NCBI GenBank assembly: GCA_004380135.1
Contig: QXCR01000008.1
Coordinates: 372,001-436,000, forward strand
Length of the DNA: 64,000 bases
Source of the DNA: Stemphylium vesicarium
Lineage: Eukaryota > Ascomycota > Dothideomycetes > Pleosporales > Pleosporaceae
Direction: 5' to 3'
Below the pieces are notes generated by a model. The model saw only the letters and a program-made list of their open reading frames with translations. It ran no database searches and was not told the DNA's origin. A program made the position numbers and the translations under genes. Of this stretch, positions 45,265 through 56,116 are shown piece by piece. Within the stretch, counting starts at the first letter, position 1. Each line of letters opens with the position of its first letter.

Positions 45265-46414
45265 ATGTTCCAACTGCTACTGGGAGCCGGCGTCCTACTT
45301 GTTGTCGGACTTCTGAGCTTCGACATGATGGGATTCTCACTCCCATGGGGCAATCAGTTCGAAGTTGAGGGCAAGGTAAGATTACTGCGCTCAACACAAC
45401 ATACATGGTCCTTACGTTTCGCAGACAGTCATCCTCACTGGCTCGTCACAAGGCATGGGCAGTGAAATTGCCCGTCTCCTCTCTGCTCGCGGGGCAAACC
45501 TCGTGCTTGTTGCACGTACGGCAGAGAATCTCCAAGCCTCGGTTGAGCGCGCCAAATCCGCCGCAAAGAACCCTTCGACCCAGCGCTTCACGTATATTGC
45601 CGCAGACGTAACATGCGATGGCGAGAATGCGCGCATTCTTAAGGAAGCAACAGCTTGGAACAATGGTCGCATGCCGGAGATTGTATGGTGTGTTGCTGGA
45701 TCATCAACGCCTGGACTTTTCATCGAGACGAGCACCGAAACACTGAGAAAGCAGATGGAATTGAACTACTTCGCAACAGCGTATATGGCACAAAAGACGT
45801 TGCAGGCATGGTTATATCCCGAGGTGCCATACACCCCACAGAGCAACGACGCTGCCCCGGAACCATCTCGAAAGTTTATCATGACCTCGTCCGCGCTTGC
45901 CTTTATCAACATCGCAGGATATTCGCCCTACTCCCCTGCGAAGGCTGCCCTCAGATCCCTTGCCGATGGTCTCCGCTCAGAAGTTCAGCTTTACAACGCA
46001 GCACGTCATTCCGAGACCAACACCGGCGCTACACCCGCACCATTCGACGTGAACATCCACGTTGTCTTTCCGGGAAGCATACTTTCTCCAGGTTTCGAAA
46101 ACGAGAACAAGACGAAGCATCCCGTTAGCTTTGAGTTGGAGTCTTCAGACCCCAAGCAGACAGAGACACAGGCCGCGGAGGCCTGCATCAAAGGCCTAGA
46201 AAGTGGAAACTTCATGACACCGACAAATTACCTGGTCCGTTTGATGCGCTGGGGCAGCTTGTCTGGTAGCGAGAAGAACAATTGGCTGGTTGATGCGGCA
46301 GGGGCCATGATTGCGACGATTGCTTGGATATTCATAACCCTGGACTTGAACAATACGGTTCGAAGTTGGGGAAAGAAGAACGGCATGCCAGTGTTCAAGC
46401 CAAACGCGCAGTAA
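45265..46414 (+). CDS. TSC10: 3-ketodihydrosphingosine reductase
   Basis: Tsc10 catalyses NADPH-dependent reduction of 3-ketodihydrosphingosine to dihydrosphingosine in sphingolipid synthesis at the endoplasmic reticulum. Exons 45265-45375 and 45425-46414 give 366 residues. An N-terminal membrane anchor (MFQLLLGAGVLLVVGLLSF) is followed by the short-chain dehydrogenase fold. The fold shows the nucleotide site TGSSQGMG, the Asp-containing AADVTC, and catalytic residues in MTSSALAF and YSPYSPAK (YxxxK). A second hydrophobic segment near the C-terminus (AGAMIATIAWIFITL) fits a membrane hairpin seen in fungal Tsc10. The length is typical (yeast 320). The start is the first ATG in the spliced frame and supplies the anchor. 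Confidence 0.93.
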
Positions 46415-46692
46415 ATTAAATCTCTACTAGTTTCAAATTCTTCTTTCTTTCTGTGAACCTCACGTAACGACGCTTGTATTGCGTTCAGGCACAGAGGTAG
46501 ACGTGGAGATGCAAGTGGGGTAGAGAAAGGCCAAGCTTGCCCGTATTAGGGCTAGCGCAATGGGTTCGCTTAGTAGCAGCGTGAATCTTGGCAGAGTCAC
46601 TGAGTCCGAATTCTGCTTCCTGACAACGACGGCCGCCCAACGTTAATCTTCCCGCCGAGCCCTCTCCCACAACGCATATCCCCGACTTCAAT

Positions 46693-47946
46693 ATGGCGGA
46701 CACTCAGAAAGATGCGCTGTTCAAGACGGTGCAGATCGACGCCCTGGTACGTAGGAAAAGTGCAGAGGCAGCCCCCCACTGTGCGCCCCGCCATTGTGCT
46801 ATCAACATGTCTCGCTGCGAGTCTGGGAAAAGAATGAGAGGCTAACGTTTGCCCTCAGGTTGCGATTAAGATCGCTACTGCCAGCGGCAAGTCTTTCCCT
46901 TCGGTTGCGACGGGTAGCATAGTCGGCATGGAGAAGAACACCGTACTGGAGATCACAAACTCTTTCCCGTTCCCCGACGTATCGCCCGCACAGGCCGATG
47001 GACAGAACGAGACGGCTGCAAACCTCGCAGCGGCCGCTCCCCGCGCCAAGCAGAACATTGCATACGGCAACGAGATGATCAAGTTCCTCCGTGAGGTCAA
47101 CGTGGACGCGAACAACGTGGGCTGGTACACCAGCACGAGCATGGGCAACTTTGTCAACCTGAACACCATCGAGAATCAGTACTTTTACCAGAGCCAGCCA
47201 AACGAGAGGACCGTCGCTCTGGTCTACGACGTGAGCAGGAGCTCGCAGGGCACTCTCAACCTGCGCGCATACAGGCTATCGCCTTCCTTTGTGACAGCCT
47301 ACAAGGAGGGCAAGTTCACGACCGAGAGGTACGTATACACAACCTGAAGCCTCACTCAGACGCTAACAACCACAGCCTCCAAAAGAGCGGCCTCCGATAC
47401 CACGACATCCTCGTCGAGCTTCCCGTAACCATCCGCAACTCCCATCTTCTCACCTCGCTCCTTCACCAACTGCCTTCGGATGCGCCCAAGGAGGAGCTCA
47501 AGTTCCCGCCCAACCTAGCTGCCCTGCAGCAGGACCCGAACACGCCTCAGCCTCCTCTCTTCCCCAACTACGACTCGCTTGATCTCTCCATCGACCCCTT
47601 CCTCGAGAAGACATGCGACCTGCTCCTTGAGAGCATAGAGAACCACCACACGGAGATCAACAACTACCAATACTACCAGCGATCTCTCGCTCGTGAGCAG
47701 GCCAAGATCACTGCCTGGCAACAAAAGCGCAAGGCAGAGAACGCTGCGCGCACGGCCTCCAAGCAGGCTCTGCTTCCGGAAGATGAATGGCAAAGGCTGT
47801 TCAAGCTGCCCCAGGAGCCCAGCAGGTTGGAGACGCTCCTCAACTCCAGGCAGGTGGAGCAGTACTCGAGACAAGTGGATGGTTTCACCGCAGGTGTTAC
47901 CTCGAAGATGTTTGCTGTTAAGAGCAATCTGCTGCCTGGAGAGTAA
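46693..47946 (+). CDS. Translation initiation factor eIF3 subunit h
   Basis: Exons 46693-46746, 46859-47328 and 47376-47946 give 364 residues. The MPN-domain subunit h is part of the eIF3 octamer core in filamentous fungi and animals; budding yeast lacks it. The N-terminal MPN domain lacks the JAMM metal motif, as expected. It shows TGSIVGMEKNTVLEITNSFP, GWYTSTSMGNFVN and NERTVALVYDVSRSSQG. The C-terminal helical part contains DPFLEKTCDLLLESIENHH and the Arg/Lys/Ala-rich QQKRKAENAARTASKQ, and ends KSNLLPGE. Splice junctions keep the frame, including a Ser codon split across intron 2. It is in line with TSC10, 278 bp apart. Confidence 0.95.
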
Positions 47947-48415
47947 AGTGTGGTAGCCTTGGTTGTGTTTCATGATAATGCTTCTCTTCGTCACGGCATG
48001 GGCATGGCGTTGTGGGTTAGCGGTCTCTTTGACGAGACTGGGTTTGATCTTTTAGATGGGAGGAACACGGTGGAGATGTAAAGAGTCATTTCTAGCGTTT
48101 GCTCGAGTGACCTGATGACAAAAGTTCCAAGTGATGCAAAAGCGTTGAAGTTCAAACGCTGCTCAGCTATGCGGCTGAAAGCTGTTCTAAGCGTGCGGAA
48201 CGAGGTTCGCCACATAGAGCGCTGAATCAGACAAAGAAGTAATCAACCCACTCCCGCAACATCGATCAGTGCCCTGTCTGTGAAGTATCCGCCGTTATTA
48301 TTTGCCATACTCATCTGCGCCAGGCGGTAAGCCGGCTATCGGGACAAGCGGTGGATCTTCCACCTCCACGAATTCGGCTTGGGCTAAAGCAGCGTCCAAC
48401 ACCGGCGCGGGCATC
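47947..48415. other. Gap between eIF3h and the GST-containing gene
   Basis: The frame of the next gene is open from 48284 without ATG. The stretch 48302-48415 may therefore be coding if an upstream exon exists. I found no ATG plus donor that would fit, so I start the next gene at 48416. No other feature is visible. Confidence 0.4.
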
Positions 48416-51145
48416 ATGCAACAAGCCTCCTCGCCTGTCCTCCAGCAGCAGCTCCGACTGCACCCTGGAGCTCTCCAGACGCTCCACCAGTCGCCGGACG
48501 GGACGTTGTACCCTCACAACCAGGTGCTGCCAGAGCTTCAGAACCTTCACACCAGCGATGTATACCAACAACAATATGCCCTGAGCGGGCCGCCTCAACC
48601 ACAGCCTCCGACGCATGGGTTGCCAGTACACTTTGAGCAACATGGCCTGCCCCCCTCCGGACCGTACCCGCCCTTCCAGCCGGCGGCCTACCAGCAACAT
48701 GCCACGAGCCCGCGATTCATGAATGCGCCCCCTCCCCCACTACAGGAACACGCGCAACACTATCACGCCTCTCCTCCCCAGACGTTGCAGAGGCCGATTC
48801 AGCAGCTCCCTCTTCCGCCGCCGGCGCCACCGTTACTCCCCGCGACTCATTCCCTGCCACGGCATGTCGAGCAGGGGCCTCCCCCGCAACCCCAGGAGGG
48901 ACGCGATGGGTACGTTGATTTCCCCCAAGTACTATTGACATGTCTACGCACCTCTGCGCATATAACTGTAATCGATGTCGCGTGAGAGTTACGCCAAGTC
49001 CTTCAGCTTGTTCAACGTACATGCGGCTGATATAAAGACAATGTGCTAATGGTAAACCAGGGATGACACCCCTTTGTCGAACCATGGCCAGTTCCAAGGG
49101 CTTAAACTCATTCCGGCCCCACCGAACCTGGCAGAGTGGAGGGAGAAATTGTTTCACGTGGACGATATGATGACCTTGACCGAGGAGCAGTAAGATGGCC
49201 TGCATCGTCTCCGGAGACTGCTTGCTGACCCAGATCCAGGTTCCAAACCTACTTCCCGCACATCGACAACGTCTACTCGCACCGATCGACGCAAAAGCAT
49301 AAGCGCAAGCGCTTCGTATCACACTATTGGGACTGTCGACTGAAGGGACGTCCGCCAGGCACCAAAAAATCTACGGACCCGGACAAGAAGAAAAGGAAGA
49401 GAGTTGCGCGAGAGCGGGATCTGTGCGACGTGAAGATCAAGATCACCGAGTTCTTTGATCGCCACGAGTATGAGGAACAACTGGGACATCGACCACCAGG
49501 CACGGAGAATGATCCACCGAGTCCGGTACCATCGCATGCACCAGTGAATCCACCCCAACTCGGAACTCAGAACCAGAACCCGAATCCGCAGTTCTTCGGT
49601 CAAGGCCCATTGCTGCCACAACAGCCAGCTGGAGGCTGGGACATGCCTCCAAACATGGGCGGACAATCGGGAATGAATATGCAGCAATATACGCCTCCGA
49701 TCGGGCCGCCTCCGCTAAGGAAGTTCTACACGTTACAAAGGGTGAATGGAAACGGTGGAAATGGCAAAGGCGATGGTATTGCGGGACCGCATAAGCATAC
49801 CCTTGAGGAGAGTGACCGCGTTAAGAAGAATAGTGTTATTAGATGGCAAGCGAAAGCAGACAAAGACGACAAGAAGAAAGCACAGGTAAGCACCACACTC
49901 TCTTTATGCATTACATTCCGTTTTCCCGTTCTAGCAATTTGTCTGGCCATGATGATGTGCAACGACGATCCACCATGCCAGCAAATCGAGTACATACGTC
50001 ATCTTGATGCACACTAGACTGTCGTCCACCCCATCATCCTGTATGCAAAGCATTCCCACCCGCCTTTTTACCCCGTATTCTGCGCTGGATCTCTACGCAA
50101 CTTAAACACATCCTTCATGCAATTCGCTTTGAATTCTCTCCGCACCATCTCTTGTCACACGTCACTTCTTCGTCTTCACTTTATTCGTTACGAGATCCCT
50201 CAAATCGCCAGTTCATCAAGAACACAACCTCTTTTACGATTTCCTATTGCCACTGTGCGACACAAAATGACTGATACAAATCAGGGTGGAGATCCCTCCA
50301 AGAAGACCTACCACAAGAAGGCCACAGGCAATGCTTTAACAACAGTGAAAAACCACTCCAAAGAGGACGATCTAAAACTATACGGCAGCGCATTCTGGTA
50401 AGTCCGCGCTTCTTCCAGCAGCCAAAGGGTATTCCAATATGACGTCATATTCGCTATACTAACACCCCCCCACAGTCCCTTCGTCCAACGCGTCTGGATT
50501 TCACTAGAGCACAAGCAAATCCCCTACCAATACATCGAGGTAGACCCTTACAAGAAACCGCAGAGTCTGCTCGACGTCAACCCGCGGGGTCTCGTCCCTG
50601 CTCTCCGACATGGTCCTACTTGGTCAACCCACGAATCCACAGTCATAATGGAGTACCTCGAAGACCTGCAAGCCGGACCGCAGCTTCTTCCGCCAGACGC
50701 CCAGACGCGCGCTACATCGCGCCTCTGGTCCGACCACATTAACCGTAATATCATCCCATGGTTCTACAAGCTGCTTCAAGCCCAAGACCAGACCGATCAA
50801 GTCTCGCACGCCACCGAGCTGCGCAATCAAATCAGCAAACTAGTCGATGCCGCGGATTCCATGGGTCCTTTTTTCCTCGGGCCACAGATTTCCTTTGTCG
50901 ATGTCCAGATCGCGCCGTGGGTTGTCCGGTTACGACGCGTTCTGGGGCCGTACCGCGGGTGGCCGGAAGCTGAAGCGGGGAGTCGCTGGAAGCGGTGGAT
51001 TGATGCGATTGAGGGCGAGAGAAGCGTTCAGATGACTACGAGTACGGATGAGCTCTATTTGGATAGTTATGAGCGGTATGCGGAGAATAGACCTGGGACC
51101 AGTCAGCTTGCGGATGCGGTCAATAGTGGGAGGGGACTGCCTTGA
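48416..51145 (+). CDS. Possible fusion: DNA-binding-like region plus glutathione transferase
   Basis: Five exons, 48416-48909, 49061-49189, 49240-49885, 50285-50397 and 50476-51145, join in frame to give 683 residues. The N-terminal half is Gln/Pro-rich, followed by a basic region (FQTYFPHIDNVYSHRS, HYWDCRLKGRPPGTKKS, KKKRKRVARERDL) whose GRPPGTKK recalls an AT-hook. The C-terminal 260 residues are a glutathione transferase: FCPFVQRVWISLEHK (catalytic-type Cys completed across an intron), DVNPRGLVPALRHG and ESTVIMEYLEDL, an omega-like N-domain. The 399-nt intron 49886-50284 is unusually long, and both sides are phase 0. Alternatively there are two genes. The GST would then start at ATG 50267 (266 residues) or at ATG 50117, whose extra N-terminus is Arg/Ser/Leu-rich like a mitochondrial presequence. 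Confidence 0.6.
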
Positions 51146-51253
51146 GGGGGAGAGGGGGAGAGTGGAGTTGGTTGGGCTTCGTGGTGCTGTTATGCAATGT
51201 CTGCAGACGTGGACTGCTGATATAGTAATCGGGCTATGTATCTGTCTCGTAGG

Positions 51254-52183
51254 TCACTCCCAGTCTATGACACCGACCAAGTCACCGTTGTCGTCCATGA
51301 GGATGTTGTCTTCATTAAGGTCGTTGTGGTGAACCACCAAGGTCTCGCTCTCGCCTGGGAAGATCTTTGGGAGAGGGTTCAAGAGTCGTTGTGCTCGGCG
51401 CTTATCGATCTCTGGATCATCCTCATCAGAGTCGTCTTCATCATACTCTTTGTCGTTCAAATCGAGGATTTGAAGCTGTAGCTGTGCGGCAAGCCAGTCT
51501 TTACTACTCTTGAAAGGGCCTCGGCGCACATTACGGTCGACGTGATTCCCCCAGAAGAAAGGCATTGACACAATCTTGCTCAAACACAATTTTGTAGAGT
51601 TGGTAGAAGTCTCAGCTCCCAAGAGGCTGACATCGGGTATGTCGGATGAGGATAGCTTTTGGAGTTCCTTCGTGGAGTATAAATTGCCCAGACGATTGAA
51701 GCGAGTCTTGAACAACTGAGCGGCATGAGAAACGGCCTTGCGCACTAAGACTTCCTTCTTCATCCAACTCATGGCTTTCCATTGGTCTGACAGCTTACTG
51801 CCCGGGGCTCGCTCCATCAGCATCCATTCGAACTGGAGTTCATTGTCGTTAGTAGCCTGGCTTCGGAAAACCTGTAGGGAGGGGATATCGGTGTGATGGT
51901 GGATGTATTCGATGGTGGCAGCTTCGCTCATGGTCTTGAAGTGCGGCTCGACAGGTAGAGATACACGCATGATGTAATCCTATTTGTCTCCGCAGGTGAT
52001 AGTGTAGACCTTGTTAAAAGCACCCCCTGCTAAGAACTTTACCACACAGGGATCGTTTTGTGGGATGTTCAACTCGCGGCAAACGATTGCGACGATGACA
52101 TCGATGGTTGGCTCGATGGTCCAGGTAGGAGTCAGACCGGTCTATGGATGGTCCTCCCAGAGCAGTCCATGTTTAGGGTCCAT
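51254..52183 (-). pseudogene. Broken APH-like kinase, copy 3
   Basis: The frame opens MDPKHGLLWEDHP at 52183, is cut by TAG at 52142-52144, continues with the relatives' sequence (TIEPTIDV, GGAFNKVY), is cut again by TAG at 51980-51982, and then runs open to TGA at 51254. That stop falls directly after GVIDWE, the metal-binding segment. There is no frameshift over about 310 codons. The catalytic loop HHNDLNEDNILM and an acidic insert (DEDDSDEDDPE) are present. The C-terminal lobe found in copies 1 and 2 is missing: the sequence from 51253 to the neighbouring GST stop codon shows no similarity. I infer a relic, truncated at its 3' end next to the GST gene. Confidence 0.82.
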
Positions 52184-52685
52184 GATAATCGCACTTGTAA
52201 TGAGAATTGTATGCAGTGTTTCGATTTGAGAGTGTTGTTAGTAAGTTGAGGTGGTGTTGGTTGTGGTGTTTAGGTGAGGGTTCGCTTTGTGGTGAGAGAA
52301 AGAAAATCTAAATAAGCAAGTGCGCAACTGTCGCTACACAATGCAAACGGAAGTCAGGTGCACGTGAGCCCTATCAACGCCCTTTAAAGCAAGTTGTGAC
52401 ATCACAAGCACCATTGTAGCCTCTCACCGCTTGAGGCTCAACAACAACAAACGGTATGGGGTCATTTCACCGGCGCCCTTTACAGGTGAGAGAGCGAAGT
52501 CGGCTTCACCTCGCATTGTCTCACCACAGCGTAAATGGCGTTCACTCGCAATCAAATCGAGCCCGCGAGTGTAGAAACGTTCTGCTCAACCCCTCTACTC
52601 ATTTATTCCATCGAAATCACGTACGTACCCACAACCAACAAGGAGCCTGAAAACCACACCCACTGCGCTGAATAAGACCACCACC
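52184..52685. other. Spacer between kinase-like relic and small orphan gene
   Basis: The 502 bp contain AG-rich then mixed sequence and end in the leader of the next gene. A plus-strand frame at 52456-52650 lacks motifs. I see no gene. Confidence 0.45.
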
Positions 52686-53071
52686 ATGCCCGAAAACTAC
52701 AAGAAGACCATCAAAAACTTCATCGAGGACATCCCGGATACCAAACTCGAGGGAAGCATCGGTTCGAACCCGATTCACAAGGACGTCACCATGCGCCTGG
52801 ACAATCAGGGTATCTTCACCAAGGACGACAAGAAGTACTACAATTTCCAAGTCCAGGTAAACAAGGGATGTCAGCACAAAACCTTAGTAAGTTTTAAATG
52901 TACGGAATGAAGTGCATGCGAGACAAATACACTGACCTCATTTCTCAACAACTGCAGGCTAAGATGGCCCCCGGTAGTGTCGCCATGTGTCACGCGCCTG
53001 TCGAGGACCCTTGGACTGGAGAACAGATCCGCCAGGCTCTCTTCGCTACTATGACTTGCCTGCCCATATAG
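52686..53071 (+). CDS. Small orphan protein of 104 residues
   Basis: Exons 52686-52886 and 52958-53071, with gtaagt and tgcag boundaries, give 104 residues. I do not recognise a family. The ATG has a favourable CACCATG context. The sequence opens MPENYKKTIKNFIEDIP, has a repeated Lys/Asp-rich middle (IFTKDDKKYYNFQVQVNKGC), and ends with AMCHAPVEDPWTG and MTCLPI. There are three cysteines, no signal peptide and no membrane segment, so it is probably cytosolic. The clean consensus intron and codon regularity favour a real gene. It sits between the kinase-like relic and a sparse 2.4-kb region. Confidence 0.6.
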
Positions 53072-55468
53072 AGGACCTTGATCCTTCTGGACCTTTCAAT
53101 TCTTCTATGATACCCGGTTCTTGACCACTTTCACACGGATTACATGTGGATGGCGCTGATGGGTTACAACTGAAGGTATTTGAATACCTGGCGGCATTAG
53201 AATAGCGTCTGAAGGATACACATCGGATATAGAAAGGCGGAAGCTCGGTAGAATTACCAGCCTGTCTAAATCCAACTTCAAATCTGATATATGACCACTC
53301 TGCTGAAAGTGTACTGTGAGATTTACATCTACTCATTACTAACTTACCCAACACTTCACAACGAATTGACGCCCTCCAAGGTGACATTTCATCAGCTGAA
53401 TTCTGCCTTGGAACACGAGCTCTCGTGTGCCTTTGCGACCATCACTTCCTGAGCGATACACTACAGCTGCGAGATCAGCATGCTCGGTAGTTGTCCGGCG
53501 GCCAAGGTGATAGAATGTTGCGGAACTCGGATACACCCTGTGCGGTGTAAAACAAGGATGCTGGGTTGATGCCAAGATGACGTGTTCGTCCGATTTTTCC
53601 GAGATGGGGGAGTCAACACTCTAGTTAGTTGAAATATACATGGGTCACATTACATCTTCCTTGAATCGAGTGATCGTCCAGTTTCCATCTTGAACAGTTC
53701 GGCCCTCCGTTGTCAGCTGACTAGGTGCGTAGCTTAGCCAACGTTGGTTCATATCGGACCGGACTATGTGGGAACTACGTAGGCAGAGCCTCATGCATGA
53801 GCTATCCAGGTAGAAAAGTGTAGGCCAAGTGCGCGGGGTGCGCGGAGTGACCGGGGTATATGTCTACACAAGGCTCTATCATGTGATGGATGATGCTCTT
53901 GATAATTTGAGGATCGGCTGTAGTCTGAGGATCGACTTCAGTTCTACGGATCGGCTTGTACAACTCATATACTACTCGTGATGGCCGCCGTTCCTAGTCC
54001 CAACGCGAACATTGGTCTTCATCCCGTGACAGCGAGAAGAAAAAACAATTCAAAAAGGCGGTACAAACATACCTAATTATCCTGCCTGCACACTGAGCAC
54101 GGATCATGACGATGTCTAGTCGGCGGTGCAGTGGAGCCGAAAATAGCACGTCTGCTTAGCGTCTCGCTAAGCAGGCGGCTTGGGGGCCAGCATTGTCCCG
54201 CTGTCGGACCGCCAGACCTCAACACCACGCCTGTTGGCTGACGATCTCTCGCTCGCCAGTCACCATGCGTATATGATTAGTGTCTCACTTTGCCACGCCA
54301 CATGGCAAGCGCATCATCTCTCATTGGCGTCGCGAAATGTAGCCCCTCCCGCAATACGATTCCAACACCTACGCGCCGCAGCGGGAGCTCTTACTTCGCA
54401 TCATGGCTTTTTTGCTTTACCACAAACAAGCTTCTGGCAGTTTCACCCCACAATTCGCACACGTCGCCGTCCAATCCTGCCTGGTTTCGGTTCAGGCAGA
54501 CTCGCAGGACGAGCAGCTCCAACGCGCTCAGCCTTGTGTCGAATCATGACTGTTTCCGCTCATCTCATTTCTCCTTGGCGCAGGGTGGCGGTGCTTGCCT
54601 AACTTTCGGCACCCAAGATCTTACAGACAACTAGATCCTGTCTTTCGCATGTTCTTGACTTTCTGCGAATTCCTTGGGACTTGCGGTTCGGTCAGTCGTC
54701 GGCTGCTCGGCACTTATTGACGTGTTGGGGAGCCGCTTGCGAGAGCAGCCATCCAATGTTGGCAGTTACACCAGCTGAACACATGACTTCAGCTGCTTAG
54801 ACGGATAGGGCAAGACAATAAATTTGTGGTTCGCGTGCGGCAGAGGATCCCTCTCCACTGCAGTAACAGCGTGTAGGGCTTGATCATAGCGCCCGAGATG
54901 CGCGTTTGGCACCCTCTCGCCTACGAGTCTGTGCCACCACCATCTGCTTCACAGCTCTTTTCTATTTTCCCTCCAAAAGCGGGTGTCATAGCTTTCTGCA
55001 TGTTTTCCCCGTCCGTCTATTCGTCAAAGAATTTGCCTTTGGGTGCCAAGATGCACATCACACGCAGGGGCGCAATGGCTGTTCCAAGGTGGATGGCCTA
55101 TTTTCCCCACAACGTGTTGAGGCTGAGCATATTCTTGCTTTGATGAGACCACGTACTGGACGCCTTCTCACCGATCCAGCGCCAGGGCCGCAGGATCTGA
55201 ACGGGTCTATGCGCATGTTTCATTTTACGGAGAGGACATATGTCTGCCTGGTTCCCGGTACCAAATCACATGAATTAGGAATTTCTCCATCAAGTCCATA
55301 TTACTACCCTGCGGTGCATAGGCCTGATACCTCTGAGGCGTAGCATTTGTTGTATACATTCTGTTGTATAGCCTCACCACGAATCATACATATATCCCGG
55401 TAGCCTCAACCGCGACCAAAATCTTCCCAGACGACCCTCACTACCAACGACCACTACTACCCAACGTC
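53072..55468. other. Sparse 2.4-kb interval
   Basis: No gene is recognisable. Minus-strand frames at 53339-53575 and 53049-53387 overlap each other, have ATG starts and lack motifs. Plus-strand frames near 54180-54634 and 54880-55343 are short and overlapping. The last part is presumably the promoter of the membrane-protein gene. Confidence 0.45.
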
Positions 55469-56116
55469 ATGGCGCCTGTACCAGCAGACAACAGCGTCCC
55501 CTCCAATACCGATCTCGAAGCCAAACCAAGATCAGGGTACTGGTCAAAGGCCAACATCGCCCTCACAACCATTTTTGCCACCGTATTTCTGGCCTTGTTC
55601 CTTGCCGCCCTAACCTTTTGCATCTACCGACGGAATCAAAGGAGGAAGCTCAACAAGCGCAAGCCAGATGTAGACGGCCTACTCGCCAATGAAGATAAAA
55701 CACATATGTTCAGTCGCAACATCGAAAGCAATGTCACCCTATATGTCGACTCGGAAGCAGAAGCGCGCAACAAAAGGGCCAGCACCGCATCCACGCACCT
55801 CGTACCACTACAAGTCACGCCAGTGGAGGAAACCAAGAACCCTATCGACTACAACACCGAAAGCTCTGGTACCGGGCCCAGCACTGGTACCGGTGTTAGC
55901 TCTATGAGCCGGCATAGTAGCGGAACTCTCAGCACCATGGTGCTCAGCCCAGTATTATCACCAACCGTAGATGAAGGCGACTTGGGCGTAAGACCCGGTG
56001 CTGGTCGCCCGCGCAGTACGAGTACCGCATCGCAACGCGCGCGATACTATGAAAGAACACCTACGAATGTCGACATCCCACCGATCCCGAGAATTGTACA
56101 TACACCGTCCGAGTAA
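55469..56116 (+). CDS. Single-pass membrane protein of unknown function
   Basis: The product has 215 residues from the ATG at 55469; an extension begins at TTG. A short polar N-terminus (MAPVPADNSVPSNTDLEAKP) is followed by one transmembrane segment (IALTTIFATVFLALFLAALT, about residues 29-48). A basic stop-transfer stretch RRNQRRKLNKRK comes next. The rest is a long Ser/Thr/Pro-rich cytoplasmic-like tail with several SP sites (VLSPVLSPTVDEGD) and an ending TNVDIPPIPRIVHTPSE. No enzyme motif is visible. Such proteins are common orphans in Pleosporales and may be sensors or scaffolds, which is speculation. A G13 run lies 58 bp after the stop. Confidence 0.7.
   Translation: MAPVPADNSVPSNTDLEAKPRSGYWSKANIALTTIFATVFLALFLAALTFCIYRRNQRRKLNKRKPDVDGLLANEDKTHMFSRNIESNVTLYVDSEAEARNKRASTASTHLVPLQVTPVEETKNPIDYNTESSGTGPSTGTGVSSMSRHSSGTLSTMVLSPVLSPTVDEGDLGVRPGAGRPRSTSTASQRARYYERTPTNVDIPPIPRIVHTPSE

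Noticed and set aside
53049..53575. Two overlapping minus-strand frames of 112 and 78 codons
   Set aside because: They occupy the same DNA in different frames, one overlaps the end of the small orphan gene, and neither has a motif.
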